This document shows positions 17,684 through 26,266 of a stretch of 64,000 nucleotides of DNA, piece by piece; the stretch's first letter is position 1, and every line of letters starts with the position of its first letter. Location: positions 1 to 64,000 of the forward strand of contig JADJDM010000025.1 in NCBI GenBank assembly GCA_016702705.1. The letters are read 5' to 3'. The notes beneath the pieces were generated by a model, which was given only the letters and a program-made list of their open reading frames with translations, was not told the origin of the DNA and did not search any database. A program made the translations under genes and the position numbers. This DNA is from Bacteroidota bacterium (GTDB lineage: Bacteria > Bacteroidota > Bacteroidia > B-17B0 > Aurantibacillaceae).

Positions 17684-17847
17684 ATTACGAATTCTGTTAC
17701 GAATATACGAATGGTTACGAATTTTTACGAATCTGACTGGATTACGAATTGTGTTACGAATATACTAATGGGTGCGAATTTATACGAATGGGATAGGATT
17801 ACGAATTGTGTTACGAATATACGAATGGTTACGAATTGGTGTGAATA
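17684..17847. repeat. Three tandem copies of a 57-bp ACGAAT-rich unit
   Basis: Units begin with ATTACGAATT at 17684, 17741 and 17798. Each contains several ACGAAT hexamers (GTTACGAATATAC and similar). The period of 57 is a multiple of three, so a spurious repeat-coding frame stays open through it. Related non-tandem blocks occur at 26929-27030 and 31167-31277. Confidence 0.75.
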
Positions 17848-17912
17848 GGTTTTTGATTATTTGTCAGTTAATTGTCTGAAATAATTATTCTGCAGAACTA
17901 TCAATTCTAATT

Positions 17913-19070
17913 TTAATATTTGAGTTTATAAGAAATCACATGTATTTCAACTCTTCTGTTCTTCGCCATTTCATCTTCGCTTACTGCGTTTGGGTAAAGC
18001 ATTTTAGCAGCACCAAAACCAATGGTAGTAACACGTTTAGCATCAATACCTCTTTCAATTAAATAATTGCGAACAGCGTTTGCACGATGATCTGATAACC
18101 ATTGGTTAAACTCGAACTGATTCATTCCTGGCGGAACGTATCTTATAGATTTATGATATGTTTTTTGTGGGTCGGGCCAGTGATATGGATAATTCACATG
18201 ACCTTCAATTTGTATCACTAGGTTCTTATTTCTTTTCATAACCTTATATAGATTTTCCATAGTAGGTACTGAGGCAGGAACTAATTGCGAAGTATCCCCA
18301 ACAAAATTCATGTTTTCAAGCAAATACTTATTTCCCTCTTTTAGTTTGGGAAGAACAGCCTTCAAATTTTTAAATGGTTTATCAGGATGTATTGCGTTAA
18401 TGGTTTTTGTAGATACAAAAGTTGAGTCGCTATAAAAGGTGAGCGAATAATCTTCTCTTTTATTTAAAACCGATATGAATTTAAACTTGCCCTTTTTATC
18501 ACTTTTAAATGTCTTTATCTCTTTGCCATTCATATCACTTAATGTAATTTCAGCAACAAGAGGTTCATATTTATCATTCACCACAATTCCATTAATAGTA
18601 AGTTCAACTTCATCATTTGTAATTGACTTGCTTGAGTTTGTTACAGGTGTTGTGTCATCCAAATTTGTAATTCCTGATGTAAGAACAAGTTCAATTTCTA
18701 CTCGCCTATTTAATGCGCGCTCTGTTTCGTTTGCATTATTATTTAATGGTGCTCTTTTGCCTGAAGCTTTTGTTTGTATTATTTCAGCTTTAATTCCAGC
18801 AGAAACAAAGCGTGCCCTAACTGCATTCACTCGTTTTAAAGCAAGCGCTTCGTTATACTTATAACTTGCTACTGAGTCACAATGTCCATGCAAAAGTATT
18901 TTTTTGATTCCATTTATCTTTGCCAAACTATCAATAATAGCAACGGCTTTAGCATCGAGAACATAAACATCGTTTTTAAAGTAAACTGCTGTTTTTTGGC
19001 AAAACAAATGCATTGCAGATAGGAGAAATATGCCTGTAAGAATTAAAATTTTATTTATATAACTTATCAT
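17913..19070 (-). CDS. Double OmpA-domain envelope protein
   Basis: 385 residues with a signal peptide. An OmpA-like peptidoglycan-binding domain lies at about 30-130 (LLHGHCDSVASYKYNEALAL, NETERALNRRVEIELV), then a carboxypeptidase-regulatory-like beta domain (about 155-235, NGIVVNDKYEPLVAEITLSD), and a second OmpA domain (about 265-380, IQIEGHVNYPY, NQWLSDHRANAVRNYLIERG, NRRVEIHVI). The two copies of NRRVEI mark the ends of both OmpA units. It should tie the outer membrane to peptidoglycan. A TAnnTTTG box lies 17 bases upstream. Confidence 0.85.
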   Translation of the reverse strand: MISYINKILILTGIFLLSAMHLFCQKTAVYFKNDVYVLDAKAVAIIDSLAKINGIKKILLHGHCDSVASYKYNEALALKRVNAVRARFVSAGIKAEIIQTKASGKRAPLNNNANETERALNRRVEIELVLTSGITNLDDTTPVTNSSKSITNDEVELTINGIVVNDKYEPLVAEITLSDMNGKEIKTFKSDKKGKFKFISVLNKREDYSLTFYSDSTFVSTKTINAIHPDKPFKNLKAVLPKLKEGNKYLLENMNFVGDTSQLVPASVPTMENLYKVMKRNKNLVIQIEGHVNYPYHWPDPQKTYHKSIRYVPPGMNQFEFNQWLSDHRANAVRNYLIERGIDAKRVTTIGFGAAKMLYPNAVSEDEMAKNRRVEIHVISYKLKY

Positions 19071-19087
19071 TTATAATAGACGTAATT

Positions 19088-19095
19088 CAAACATA
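19088..19095 (-). promoter_or_regulatory. -7 box TATGTTTG upstream of double-OmpA gene
   Basis: Consensus TAnnTTTG on the minus strand, 17 bases before the ATG at 19070. No clear -33 element. Confidence 0.4.
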
Positions 19096-19179
19096 ATTGT
19101 ATTAAACTATATTTATTTCGATTCTACAGCACGGAAAAGCGAGCGCACATACTCAGCAACATTTGCGCACTAACTGATT

Positions 19180-19899
19180 TTATTTACTATTATCCTTCCG
19201 TTCTATATATCTATAATGCACAGCAATTAGTATTTCATTTAATAAATCATCAATATGAGAGATTAAATTGTCAAAAAAAATCGTCTCTTTAATTTCAATT
19301 TGGAAATTATTTGCAATTGATATTAAATTAATTCCTTGTACTGCCTCTATTTCTAATTTTTTTAACTTTGATATTAGCCCTTCATTATGTACAATCGGAT
19401 TTCTAAGCTGTTTATATTTTTGAATACTCTCAAAAGAAACAATTGTTTTTTTTGATTTAATTCCGTAAATATTTATTAGATACCTCATACACCAAGATAA
19501 ATTATCAAACTCACCATCTTTCTTTTTTCTCTTATCAAATTTAATATTCGAGTTCCCTTCAATAGCCAAGCAAATTTGGTTTAATCTACCTTCCAAAAAT
19601 GAAAAAAGGGCAACACATAGGGAATATCTTTGTTGCAATTGAAGTTCAGAATTGATTAATTCTTCTATACCATAAACTTGATTTGAATAACTTTGGGAAT
19701 CATCTTGATTTAAAGAATCAAATAATGGGTCACTTTTTATTTTAAAATCAAGTTCACTTATTGTTTTCACAAGAGAATCCTCTTGATTTTTCAATAAAAT
19801 TTTATATGCTTCTATTCCTAAATCATTCCCTAATTTTAGGTAATGTAATTCACTCCATTCATATATAAGCAAATCAGAACTAATCCCATAATTTCCCAT
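19180..19899 (-). CDS. HEPN-like protein of unknown function
   Basis: 239 residues, helical and acidic. The segment YKQLRNPIVHNEGLI (about 163-177) holds an R-x4-H pair in a helix, as in HEPN ribonuclease folds, and the helix CVALFSFLEGRLNQICLAI (about 93-111) resembles the first HEPN helix of the MAE_28990/DUF4145-like groups. I infer an HEPN fold from this; nuclease activity is not shown. It begins 10 bases after the TPR gene upstream on the same strand, so the two are likely one operon. No toxin partner or nucleotidyltransferase is next to it. Confidence 0.5.
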   Translation of the reverse strand: MGNYGISSDLLIYEWSELHYLKLGNDLGIEAYKILLKNQEDSLVKTISELDFKIKSDPLFDSLNQDDSQSYSNQVYGIEELINSELQLQQRYSLCVALFSFLEGRLNQICLAIEGNSNIKFDKRKKKDGEFDNLSWCMRYLINIYGIKSKKTIVSFESIQKYKQLRNPIVHNEGLISKLKKLEIEAVQGINLISIANNFQIEIKETIFFDNLISHIDDLLNEILIAVHYRYIERKDNSK

Positions 19900-19909
19900 T
19901 TAAGCAAAA

Positions 19910-20813
19910 CTATTTACAACTTTTTTCAATTACTTCATATGCTTCAATTTTCCCTAATTCACCAGCTTTGCTTAAATCAGCGCAAGCCTCTTTCTTTTTT
20001 GATAGTTTTAATTCGGATTTCCCCCTTATAAAGTATATATTAGACAAATATGAATCAAAACTTAATGCATTATTGCAATCTTGAATCGCACCCTTGTAGT
20101 CAGCAAAAAAAATAAATCCCTATCATCACTTTTTAATGATATACTATATTCTAAGTCTGTAACTGCACTTCCATATTTCTTCAAATCAAAATAATTTCTA
20201 CCTCGTAAAGAATAAAATGAAGCTTCTTTAGGTTCTAACCCAATCAAAATATCACATTTACTAATTGACTCATTGAATTTTTCTTGCATTCTAAACGCAA
20301 GAGCAATTCCATAATTTGCAATTAAATCATTTTCATCTTCACGAACTGATTTTTTAAACCATTTTATAGCTGCATCATAATTCTTTTTTTCTAATTCATC
20401 AAATCCATTTTCATTATTTAACTTTATTAAGGCTAACTTTTCATTAAGATATGCTTTATAATTACTATTGATTTTTTATTTGCTTCTTCTAATTTGAAAC
20501 TTGCATCTTGCCAATTACCACCTACAATATATTCATACAAATCATTGTTATATTGATGATAGCAATACTGCACCGCATCCTTTTGAAGATTTGTCTTACT
20601 TGAATTTGTTTTTGCTTAACAAATTTATTGTTTCTTCATAATTAGACTTATTTGATTCATAAGTATCACTAATCGATTTACTAAGTGCCTTATTTTCATC
20701 TACCGCTTCTCCTGAATATGTACTTTTGGTCCAGAATAGTATAGACCATTTAATACATTTTGACCAAAAATAGACATTGGACTTAATGCAATTATAATTA
20801 TTAATTTTTTCAT
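19910..20813 (-). pseudogene. TPR-repeat periplasmic protein, several frameshifts
   Basis: Start at 20813 with a signal peptide (MKKLIIIIALSPMSIFGQ). The continuous fragment at 20062-20289 shows TPR helices (KEASFYSLRGRNYFDLKKYG, AVTDLEYSISLKSD). In another frame the C-terminus reads ADYKGAIQDCNNALSFDS, IYFIRGKSELKLSKKKEACA, DLSKAGELGKIEAYEVIEK and stops at 19910, the usual ending of Bacteroidota TPR proteins. At least three single-base losses are needed (near 20728, 20474 and the eight-T run at 20104-20111), giving roughly 300 residues. It leads a two-gene unit with the HEPN-like gene. Confidence 0.7.
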
Positions 20814-20937
20814 GTTTATTTTAACTAATTGATATAAGCTGTTTATATTTTAAAATTGAATATCTTATAAATCAATAGTGAATAATTTCAATCATTAACT
20901 ACTATTTATTCTCCCAAATATACCAAATCCCCTTCAA

Positions 20938-20965
20938 ACAAAAAACCCCAGCTTCTCAGCTGGGG
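20938..20965 (-). terminator. Intrinsic terminator after dnaA
   Basis: CCCCAGC (20946-20952) and GCTGGGG (20959-20965) form a 7-bp stem with a 6-base loop, followed on the minus strand by a run of T. It lies 25 bases past the dnaA stop. Confidence 0.85.
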
Positions 20966-20989
20966 TCTCTTTTATAAATTGTGTCTCAA

Positions 20990-22426
20990 TTAAGAGTGAA
21001 TGCTAATTTTCTTTTCTAACTCATCAATATAAGCTCTGAAACGTTTGTCAGTATCCATTAAGTTGTTTACTGTACGGCAAGCATGTAATACTGTTGCGTG
21101 ATCTTTTCCACCGCAGTGCATTCCAATTGTTGCTAAAGATGATTTAGTCATACTCTTAGCAAAATACATTGCTATTTGACGAGCTTGCACTACTTCACGC
21201 TTACGTGTTTTTGATTTCATTAAATCGATTGGTAAATCGAAATAATCACAAACGATTTTTTGTATGTAATCGATAGAAACCTCACGTGCTGTGCTCTTCA
21301 CAAACTTATCAATCATTTGCTTAGCAAGATCCAATGTAATTGTTTTCTTGTTAAGTGAAGATTGCGCTAATAATGAAATTAATGCTCCTTCTAATTCTCT
21401 TACGTTTGAAGTAATGCTGTACGCTAAGTATTCTAATACCTCTTTTGGTAACTCAATACCTTCGTTGTAAATTTTCTTCTCTAAAATTGCAATTCTAGTT
21501 TCTAAACCTGGAGTTTGCAAATCTGCAGAAAGTCCCCATTTGAAACGAGATAATAAACGTTGCTCAATACCTTGTAAATCTACCGGCGGACGGTCAGCAG
21601 TTAATACTAATTGCTTACCAACTTGGTGTAAGTGATTAAAGATATGGAAGAATACATCTTGTGTTTTTTCTTTACCTGCAAGGAATTGAATATCATCGAT
21701 GATTAATGCATCAATCATTTGATAAAAATGCACGAAATCATTTTGAGCATTATTTTTTACTGCCTCAATAAATTGAGTAGTAAATTTTTCTGCCTGAACG
21801 TAAAGAACAGTTTTGTTAGGGAAATTATTTTTAATCTCGATACCAATTGCTTGCGCTAAGTGAGTTTTACCAACACCGTTAGTACCGTAAATTAATAATG
21901 GGTTAAATGCAGTTCCACCTGGTTTTTGCGATACTGCGAAACCAGCAGAACGCGCTAAACGGTTACAATCACCCTCTACGAAGTTATCGAAAGAGTAATT
22001 AGGGTTTAACTGAGATTCAACAGTAACCTTTTTTAAACCCGGAATAATAAACGGGTTACGGATTTGGCTATTGTTGATATCAATCGGCATAGAAACCGAA
22101 GGATTTTTAATATCACGAGTTAAAGTAGGAATCTTCATTGTAATCGGTTTCTCCGATTTACCGTATGAGTTCTCCATAACGATGCTGTATTCCAAACGAC
22201 CTTCAACACCAAGTTCTTTACGAACAACTTTTTTAAGTAAGTTGATGTAATGTTCTTCCAACCACTCGTAGAAGAATTGTGAAGGTACTTGAATGGTAAG
22301 TACGTTATCTTGAAGCTTCACAGGTTTTATGGGTTCGAACCAAGTTTTGAAGTTTTGTGAATTTACATTGTCTTTAATTACATCAAGGCAATTCTTCCAA
22401 ACCGATTCGTGTGATTTCTTCTCCAT
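20990..22426 (-). CDS. dnaA: Chromosomal replication initiator DnaA
   Basis: 478 residues from the ATG at 22426 (MEKKSHESVWKNCLD); an in-frame ATG at 22456 adds ten residues. Domain I is at the N-terminus, the AAA+ core has Walker A GTNGVGKTHLAQAIG (about 190), Walker B ALIIDDIQFLAGK and sensor LTADRPP, and the C-terminal helix-turn-helix carries CGGKDHATVLHACRTV, the DnaA-box-recognition signature. It opens the replication origin. No DnaA-box cluster was seen in the 360 bases upstream, and dnaN is not adjacent, so the origin is probably elsewhere. Confidence 0.97.
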   Translation of the reverse strand: MEKKSHESVWKNCLDVIKDNVNSQNFKTWFEPIKPVKLQDNVLTIQVPSQFFYEWLEEHYINLLKKVVRKELGVEGRLEYSIVMENSYGKSEKPITMKIPTLTRDIKNPSVSMPIDINNSQIRNPFIIPGLKKVTVESQLNPNYSFDNFVEGDCNRLARSAGFAVSQKPGGTAFNPLLIYGTNGVGKTHLAQAIGIEIKNNFPNKTVLYVQAEKFTTQFIEAVKNNAQNDFVHFYQMIDALIIDDIQFLAGKEKTQDVFFHIFNHLHQVGKQLVLTADRPPVDLQGIEQRLLSRFKWGLSADLQTPGLETRIAILEKKIYNEGIELPKEVLEYLAYSITSNVRELEGALISLLAQSSLNKKTITLDLAKQMIDKFVKSTAREVSIDYIQKIVCDYFDLPIDLMKSKTRKREVVQARQIAMYFAKSMTKSSLATIGMHCGGKDHATVLHACRTVNNLMDTDKRFRAYIDELEKKISIHS

Positions 22427-22770
22427 TCTAATTTTTTCGTTTTCTAAGTTAAACATTCAATCTTTTTTTTATGTATGTAAACAATTACTTGTTTATAAGT
22501 CTTTTTTAATTTTGTACCGAACAACAAATAAATACTAAAAAAACCTCAAAAAAAAATTAATTTTCTATTGTGTAAGTCAAATTTTATTACATAGTTGATT
22601 TATAGGCTATTTTTCTTTAAATAGAGCTATGTGCCATTTAAATTTACCAATTAATCCAATCTGCTTGTTCTTTTTCAGCAATACTTCTTCAAAAAAAACT
22701 TCCGTAGTTACCACTATGCAACTTTTTTTTTCATCGTCTTGCTAAAAAATAACTGCGCATCTTTAGCTCA

Positions 22771-22810
22771 ATTGATAAACCTACATGGCACTATTAAATC
22801 GTTTATCAAT
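22771..22810. repeat. Perfect 10-bp inverted repeat between dnaA and the metallophosphatase gene
   Basis: ATTGATAAAC (22771-22780) and GTTTATCAAT (22801-22810) are exact reverse complements with a 20-base spacer. It lies 5 bases past the stop of the shortened metallophosphatase gene. It could be a terminator stem without a T run, an operator, or a trace of a rearrangement. The rest of 22457-22815 shows only AT-rich sequence. Confidence 0.5.
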
Positions 22811-22815
22811 AACAT

Positions 22816-23610
22816 TTAGGGGTGCTCTAAAAAGGTATGTGTATGCCCTCCAATTATCAAATCAATGTCTTTTGTTTGCTCAGCCATAATTTGGTCATTT
22901 GGCTTATTTCCGTCGCTTCTGTATCCAATGTGAGATAGGCATATCACCAAATCGCATTTTTCTTCGTGCTTAAGCGTTTTTGCCATGTCATTGGCAGCTA
23001 TGATTGGATTAAAGAATTGAGTCTCTTTATAGTTCTTCTTTTCAACTAATCCTGCTAATTCAATTCCTACTCCAAAAATTCCAATTTTAATTCCGTCTTT
23101 ATAATAAATTTTATAGGGTTTAATTTTATTATGCAGAGGAGTATTTTCAAAACCATAATTTGCATTTACAAAATCAAAACTTGCATGCGGCATTTGTTTT
23201 ACGATGTTATCCATACCTAAATCATAATCATGATTTCCTAAGGTAACACAATCGTAGCCCATTGCACTCATTAACTTATATTCTAACTCACCACCATACA
23301 TATTAAAATACGGAGTACCTTGAAAAATATCGCCTGCATCTAACAACATCACGTTTTTTTCTTGCGCTCTAATTTGTTTTACCACCGCTGCTCTACGCGC
23401 AAAACCTCCTTGGTCAGGGTGTTTTGGGTCGTTAGTAGGAAATGGTTCTATTCTACTATGTGTGTCGTTAGTATATAAAATAGTAATTTTAGTTAAGCCT
23501 TTTTTAGCCAACACTTCGTTTGGAAATACCTGTAAACCGCCCAATACAGCAGCTGTACCAAACATATAACGTAAAAAATCTCTTCTATTATGATACTGAA
23601 ATTCTGCCAT
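22816..23610 (-). CDS. Metallophosphatase, catalytic half of a split 5'-nucleotidase, short C-terminus
   Basis: 264 residues with a twin-arginine signal (NRRDFLRYMFGTAAVLGGL). Metal ligands of the calcineurin-like fold are present: YTNDTHSR, LDAGDIFQGTPYF, TLGNHDYDLGMD, CLSHIGYRSD and GGHTHTF. It stops right after the last motif at GGHTHTFLEHP, where relatives continue for about 30 residues; no continuation is found in the other frames. Its start overlaps the preceding 5'-nucleotidase C-terminal gene by 23 bases, so the pair is co-translated and should act together on periplasmic nucleotides. Confidence 0.85.
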   Translation of the reverse strand: MAEFQYHNRRDFLRYMFGTAAVLGGLQVFPNEVLAKKGLTKITILYTNDTHSRIEPFPTNDPKHPDQGGFARRAAVVKQIRAQEKNVMLLDAGDIFQGTPYFNMYGGELEYKLMSAMGYDCVTLGNHDYDLGMDNIVKQMPHASFDFVNANYGFENTPLHNKIKPYKIYYKDGIKIGIFGVGIELAGLVEKKNYKETQFFNPIIAANDMAKTLKHEEKCDLVICLSHIGYRSDGNKPNDQIMAEQTKDIDLIIGGHTHTFLEHP

Positions 23611-24346
23611 CTGTTTTCACATTAATTTTTCTACCACCTTTTTGTTCGCTTCTGCAATAATCAATAATTGCATCACGTATTAATTTTTTTAACGGAGTGT
23701 TTTTTACAGCACCTTTGAAAAAATCCATTTTATCTCCACCACTTGTTAAGTATTCGGAACTAATAAAGTAATAATGCTTTTTTATATCAAAAGGTACACC
23801 GTTGATTGTTACGTTGGTTGCTTTCCCTGCTTTTAATTCCATTCTAATTCCTGCAATTGGCAAACCACCTGCTGCTGCAATGTAATTAAGCATGTCGTTT
23901 GTTTTTTCGCCCGTCATCTCAACAAGTGTTAACTCATTATCAAAAGGCATTAATTCAAATACTTTTCCAACAGTTAAATTACCTTGCGGAATTGCCGTAC
24001 GCAAACCACCATTATTTAAAATTACTCCGTTTATTAAACTCGAATCTTTACCTGCGTATTGTTTACATTGCTTAAATAATAAATCGCAAACAAAATCACC
24101 TAAATTACCTTCGGGTTGTTCTTTAGTAAGTGGAGTTTCAACAAAGCCTATTACCTCGGTCATGGTTTTATCCATATTTTGTTTGTAAGGCAATATGGTA
24201 TAATATGCTGATGAATCTACTTGATTTGTATTTATGATGTAGTGTTGTTCTTCTTTTTTACTTATTTTTTTTCCAGAGCAATTAGATAAAAAAATCGCAA
24301 TTGAAACACTAAGCAATAAACCAACACGTATATTCGAAAACCTCAT
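23588..24346 (-). CDS. 5'-nucleotidase C-terminal domain lipoprotein
   Basis: 252 residues with a lipoprotein signal (LLLSVSIAIFLSNCSG). It carries the substrate-binding C-terminal domain of UshA-type 5'-nucleotidases: VETPLTKEQPEGNLGDFVCD, VILNNGGLRTAIPQGNLTVG, FELMPFDNELTLVEMTG and SSEYLTSGGDKMDFF. In Bacteroidota the enzyme is split, with this gene first and the catalytic metallophosphatase second, as here. It likely binds the nucleotide base while its partner removes phosphate. Confidence 0.9.
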   Translation of the reverse strand: MRFSNIRVGLLLSVSIAIFLSNCSGKKISKKEEQHYIINTNQVDSSAYYTILPYKQNMDKTMTEVIGFVETPLTKEQPEGNLGDFVCDLLFKQCKQYAGKDSSLINGVILNNGGLRTAIPQGNLTVGKVFELMPFDNELTLVEMTGEKTNDMLNYIAAAGGLPIAGIRMELKAGKATNVTINGVPFDIKKHYYFISSEYLTSGGDKMDFFKGAVKNTPLKKLIRDAIIDYCRSEQKGGRKINVKTDGRISVS

Positions 24347-24381
24347 TAAATCTACTATTTTGAAAGAATTGTTATTTACTT

Positions 24382-24389
24382 CAAATATA
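24382..24389 (-). promoter_or_regulatory. -7 box TATATTTG upstream of 5'-nucleotidase pair
   Basis: Exact TAnnTTTG on the minus strand, 36 bases before the ATG at 24346. It fits a promoter for the two-gene unit. Confidence 0.5.
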
Positions 24390-24431
24390 GAAATCTAATT
24401 CGAGAAAATGAAGGAAAAAAAGTAAATAAAA

Positions 24432-25565
24432 TCACATTTTTACATAAAAAAGATCGGAACTAATTCTATCGGCAAGATGTTTACCAATATTAGTTAAAAC
24501 ATAGGTGTTTTTATTTTGAATTTCGATTTCTTTTGTTAGATAATTTTTTATTTCTGAAAGAAAATACGCATGCAATTCTGCTCCAAATAATTGTAAAATT
24601 ATATCCGAATTTACGCCCCACATGGTTCTTAATCCTGTTAAAATATATTCATTGTATTTTTCTTCAATAGATAAATTTTCTTCGGTAAAAGGAATTTTGT
24701 TATCTTTTAGTGAATTAATGTACACATTGTTATTACTTACATTCCACTGCCTCGTAACACCGTTAAACGAATGTGCAGATGGACCAATGCCAATGTATTT
24801 TTCGCCTTTCCAATAACTGCTGTTGTGTTGCGAGAGTTTATCGCCCTTAGCGAAATTAGAAATTTCGTAATGTGTAAATCCATTTGCTTTTGTTTCTTGC
24901 ATTAAGATATCAAAACAGTCTTTACTAAATGAATCATTAATATCTGGTTCTTTACCTTTTGCATTTAATTTGCCCAGCACTGTTTTTTCTTCGATGGTTA
25001 AATTGTATGCAGAAATATGCGGAACGTTTAATGCAAATGCTTGCTCTAAATTCTTTTTCCAGGTTTCTAAAGTTTGATATTTAGAACCATAAATTAAATC
25101 GATAGTAATATTTTCTATTCCGTTTTGCTGAGCTAATTTAACTGACTGAATGCTTTGTTCTGCATTATGACTTCTATTCATCCATTGTAATTCTTCATCA
25201 TAAAAACTTTGCAAGCCAATACTGAGTCGGTTTATTCCCAATGCTTTTAAAGCTTTTATTTTTTCTTCTGTTAAATCATCTGGGTTTGCTTCTAAAGTAA
25301 TTTCTGCATTTACATTTACCGAATATGTATTATGAATTGCGTCTAAAATGCGTTTTAATTCATCATCCGAAAGTACACTTGGTGTTCCTCCTCCAAAATA
25401 AATCGTTTTTATTTCTTCGTTATTTGCGTAATCTTTTCTTAATTCAATTTCTTTAATTAAAGCATCAACCAAATTTGATTTCGTATCTAGTTGAGTAGAA
25501 AAATGAAAATCACAATACAAACAAGCTTTGCGACAATAAGGAATATGAAGATAGAGGCCTGACAA
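24432..25565 (-). CDS. hemW: Radical SAM haem chaperone HemW (coproporphyrinogen III oxidase-like)
   Basis: 377 residues. The radical SAM cluster motif CRKACLYC (Cx3CxxC, about 10-17) opens the protein, followed by TIYFGGGTPSVLS, ITLEANPDDL, RLSIGLQSFYDEEL and the HemN_C domain (TGLRTMWGVNSDIILQLFG, about 312 on). HemW proteins insert or hand over haem to apoproteins rather than oxidise coproporphyrinogen. The length and the short N-terminus fit HemW rather than true HemN. The start at 25565 is the only one that keeps the SAM motif. Confidence 0.88.
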   Translation of the reverse strand: MSGLYLHIPYCRKACLYCDFHFSTQLDTKSNLVDALIKEIELRKDYANNEEIKTIYFGGGTPSVLSDDELKRILDAIHNTYSVNVNAEITLEANPDDLTEEKIKALKALGINRLSIGLQSFYDEELQWMNRSHNAEQSIQSVKLAQQNGIENITIDLIYGSKYQTLETWKKNLEQAFALNVPHISAYNLTIEEKTVLGKLNAKGKEPDINDSFSKDCFDILMQETKANGFTHYEISNFAKGDKLSQHNSSYWKGEKYIGIGPSAHSFNGVTRQWNVSNNNVYINSLKDNKIPFTEENLSIEEKYNEYILTGLRTMWGVNSDIILQLFGAELHAYFLSEIKNYLTKEIEIQNKNTYVLTNIGKHLADRISSDLFYVKM

Positions 25566-25668
25566 GGAGATTGGTAATTAGTTTATTGGTTAATTAGTAA
25601 TTAATACAAGTGTTAGTACTCAAATAACGGAAACAAAAATAAACTAATAAACCATTCAACAAAATAAA

Positions 25669-26220
25669 CTAATTCAAACTTGGGTCTTCCGGAAAATTAG
25701 AGAGAACAGAATAATTACTGCCTAGCTTTTTTAATTCGATTCCCCAAATATCTTCATAGCGTTCGTTAAATAAGTCGTAGAAATCGGCATCGCTAACTAA
25801 CCACGCTTTTTTTTCTAACTCGGTTTCTAATTGCCCCGCTTCCCAACCTGAGTAGCCGATGAAGAAATGAATATCAGTAAATCCTGCTTTTTTTTCTTTA
25901 AGCATTCGTGCTACATCATGAAAATCTCCACCCCAAAACCAACCCGTTTTTCCAATGGGCATTCCGTTTGCAATTTCATCTGCAAAACGGTGTATAAAAA
26001 ACAATTGATTATCTGCAACTGGACCGCCACTAAACAAAGGCTGATGAATATCATCAAATCCAGGTAATACATCTTTAAAGCGAACATGCATTCGTTTATT
26101 CATAACAAAACCCATGGTTCCATGCTCATTGTGTTCGGTTATGAGAATAACACTACGCTTAAAATTACCATCGTTTAAAAATGGTTGAGCAATTAATATT
26201 TTACCTTGAGTAACTTCCAT
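25669..26220 (-). CDS. YqgE/AlgH family protein (UPF0301)
   Basis: 183 residues covering the whole family: GKILIAQPFLNDGNFKRSVI, EHNEHGTMGFVMNKR, PLFSGGPVADNQLFFIH, FFIGYSGWEAGQLETELEK and a closing AWLVSDADF with a short tail. The family is widespread, is sometimes described as a transcriptional regulator, and has no settled biochemical function. It is divergent from pdxH, with about 46 bases between the two starts. Confidence 0.9.
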   Translation of the reverse strand: MEVTQGKILIAQPFLNDGNFKRSVILITEHNEHGTMGFVMNKRMHVRFKDVLPGFDDIHQPLFSGGPVADNQLFFIHRFADEIANGMPIGKTGWFWGGDFHDVARMLKEKKAGFTDIHFFIGYSGWEAGQLETELEKKAWLVSDADFYDLFNERYEDIWGIELKKLGSNYSVLSNFPEDPSLN

Positions 26221-26243
26221 TTAAATAAGGAGATTATATCTAC

Positions 26244-26251
26244 TATATTTG
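26244..26251 (+). promoter_or_regulatory. -7 box TATATTTG upstream of pdxH
   Basis: Exact TAnnTTTG, 15 bases before the ATG at 26267. It spans an in-frame TTG at 26249, so the ATG at 26267 is the better start. Confidence 0.5.
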
Positions 26252-26266
26252 TACAAAATTAATAGA

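Noticed and set aside
17645..17848. Plus-strand ORF of 67 codons with 19-residue repeats
   Set aside because: It is produced by the 57-bp tandem ACGAAT units; the first part is antisense to the SRPBCC gene start. No start-site or homology support.
18475..18864. 129-codon plus-strand ORF
   Set aside because: Antisense to the double-OmpA gene; Ser/Leu-rich translation typical of a shadow frame.
22457..22815. Possible replication origin upstream of dnaA
   Set aside because: AT-rich, but no TTATNCACA box on either strand and no dnaN neighbour.
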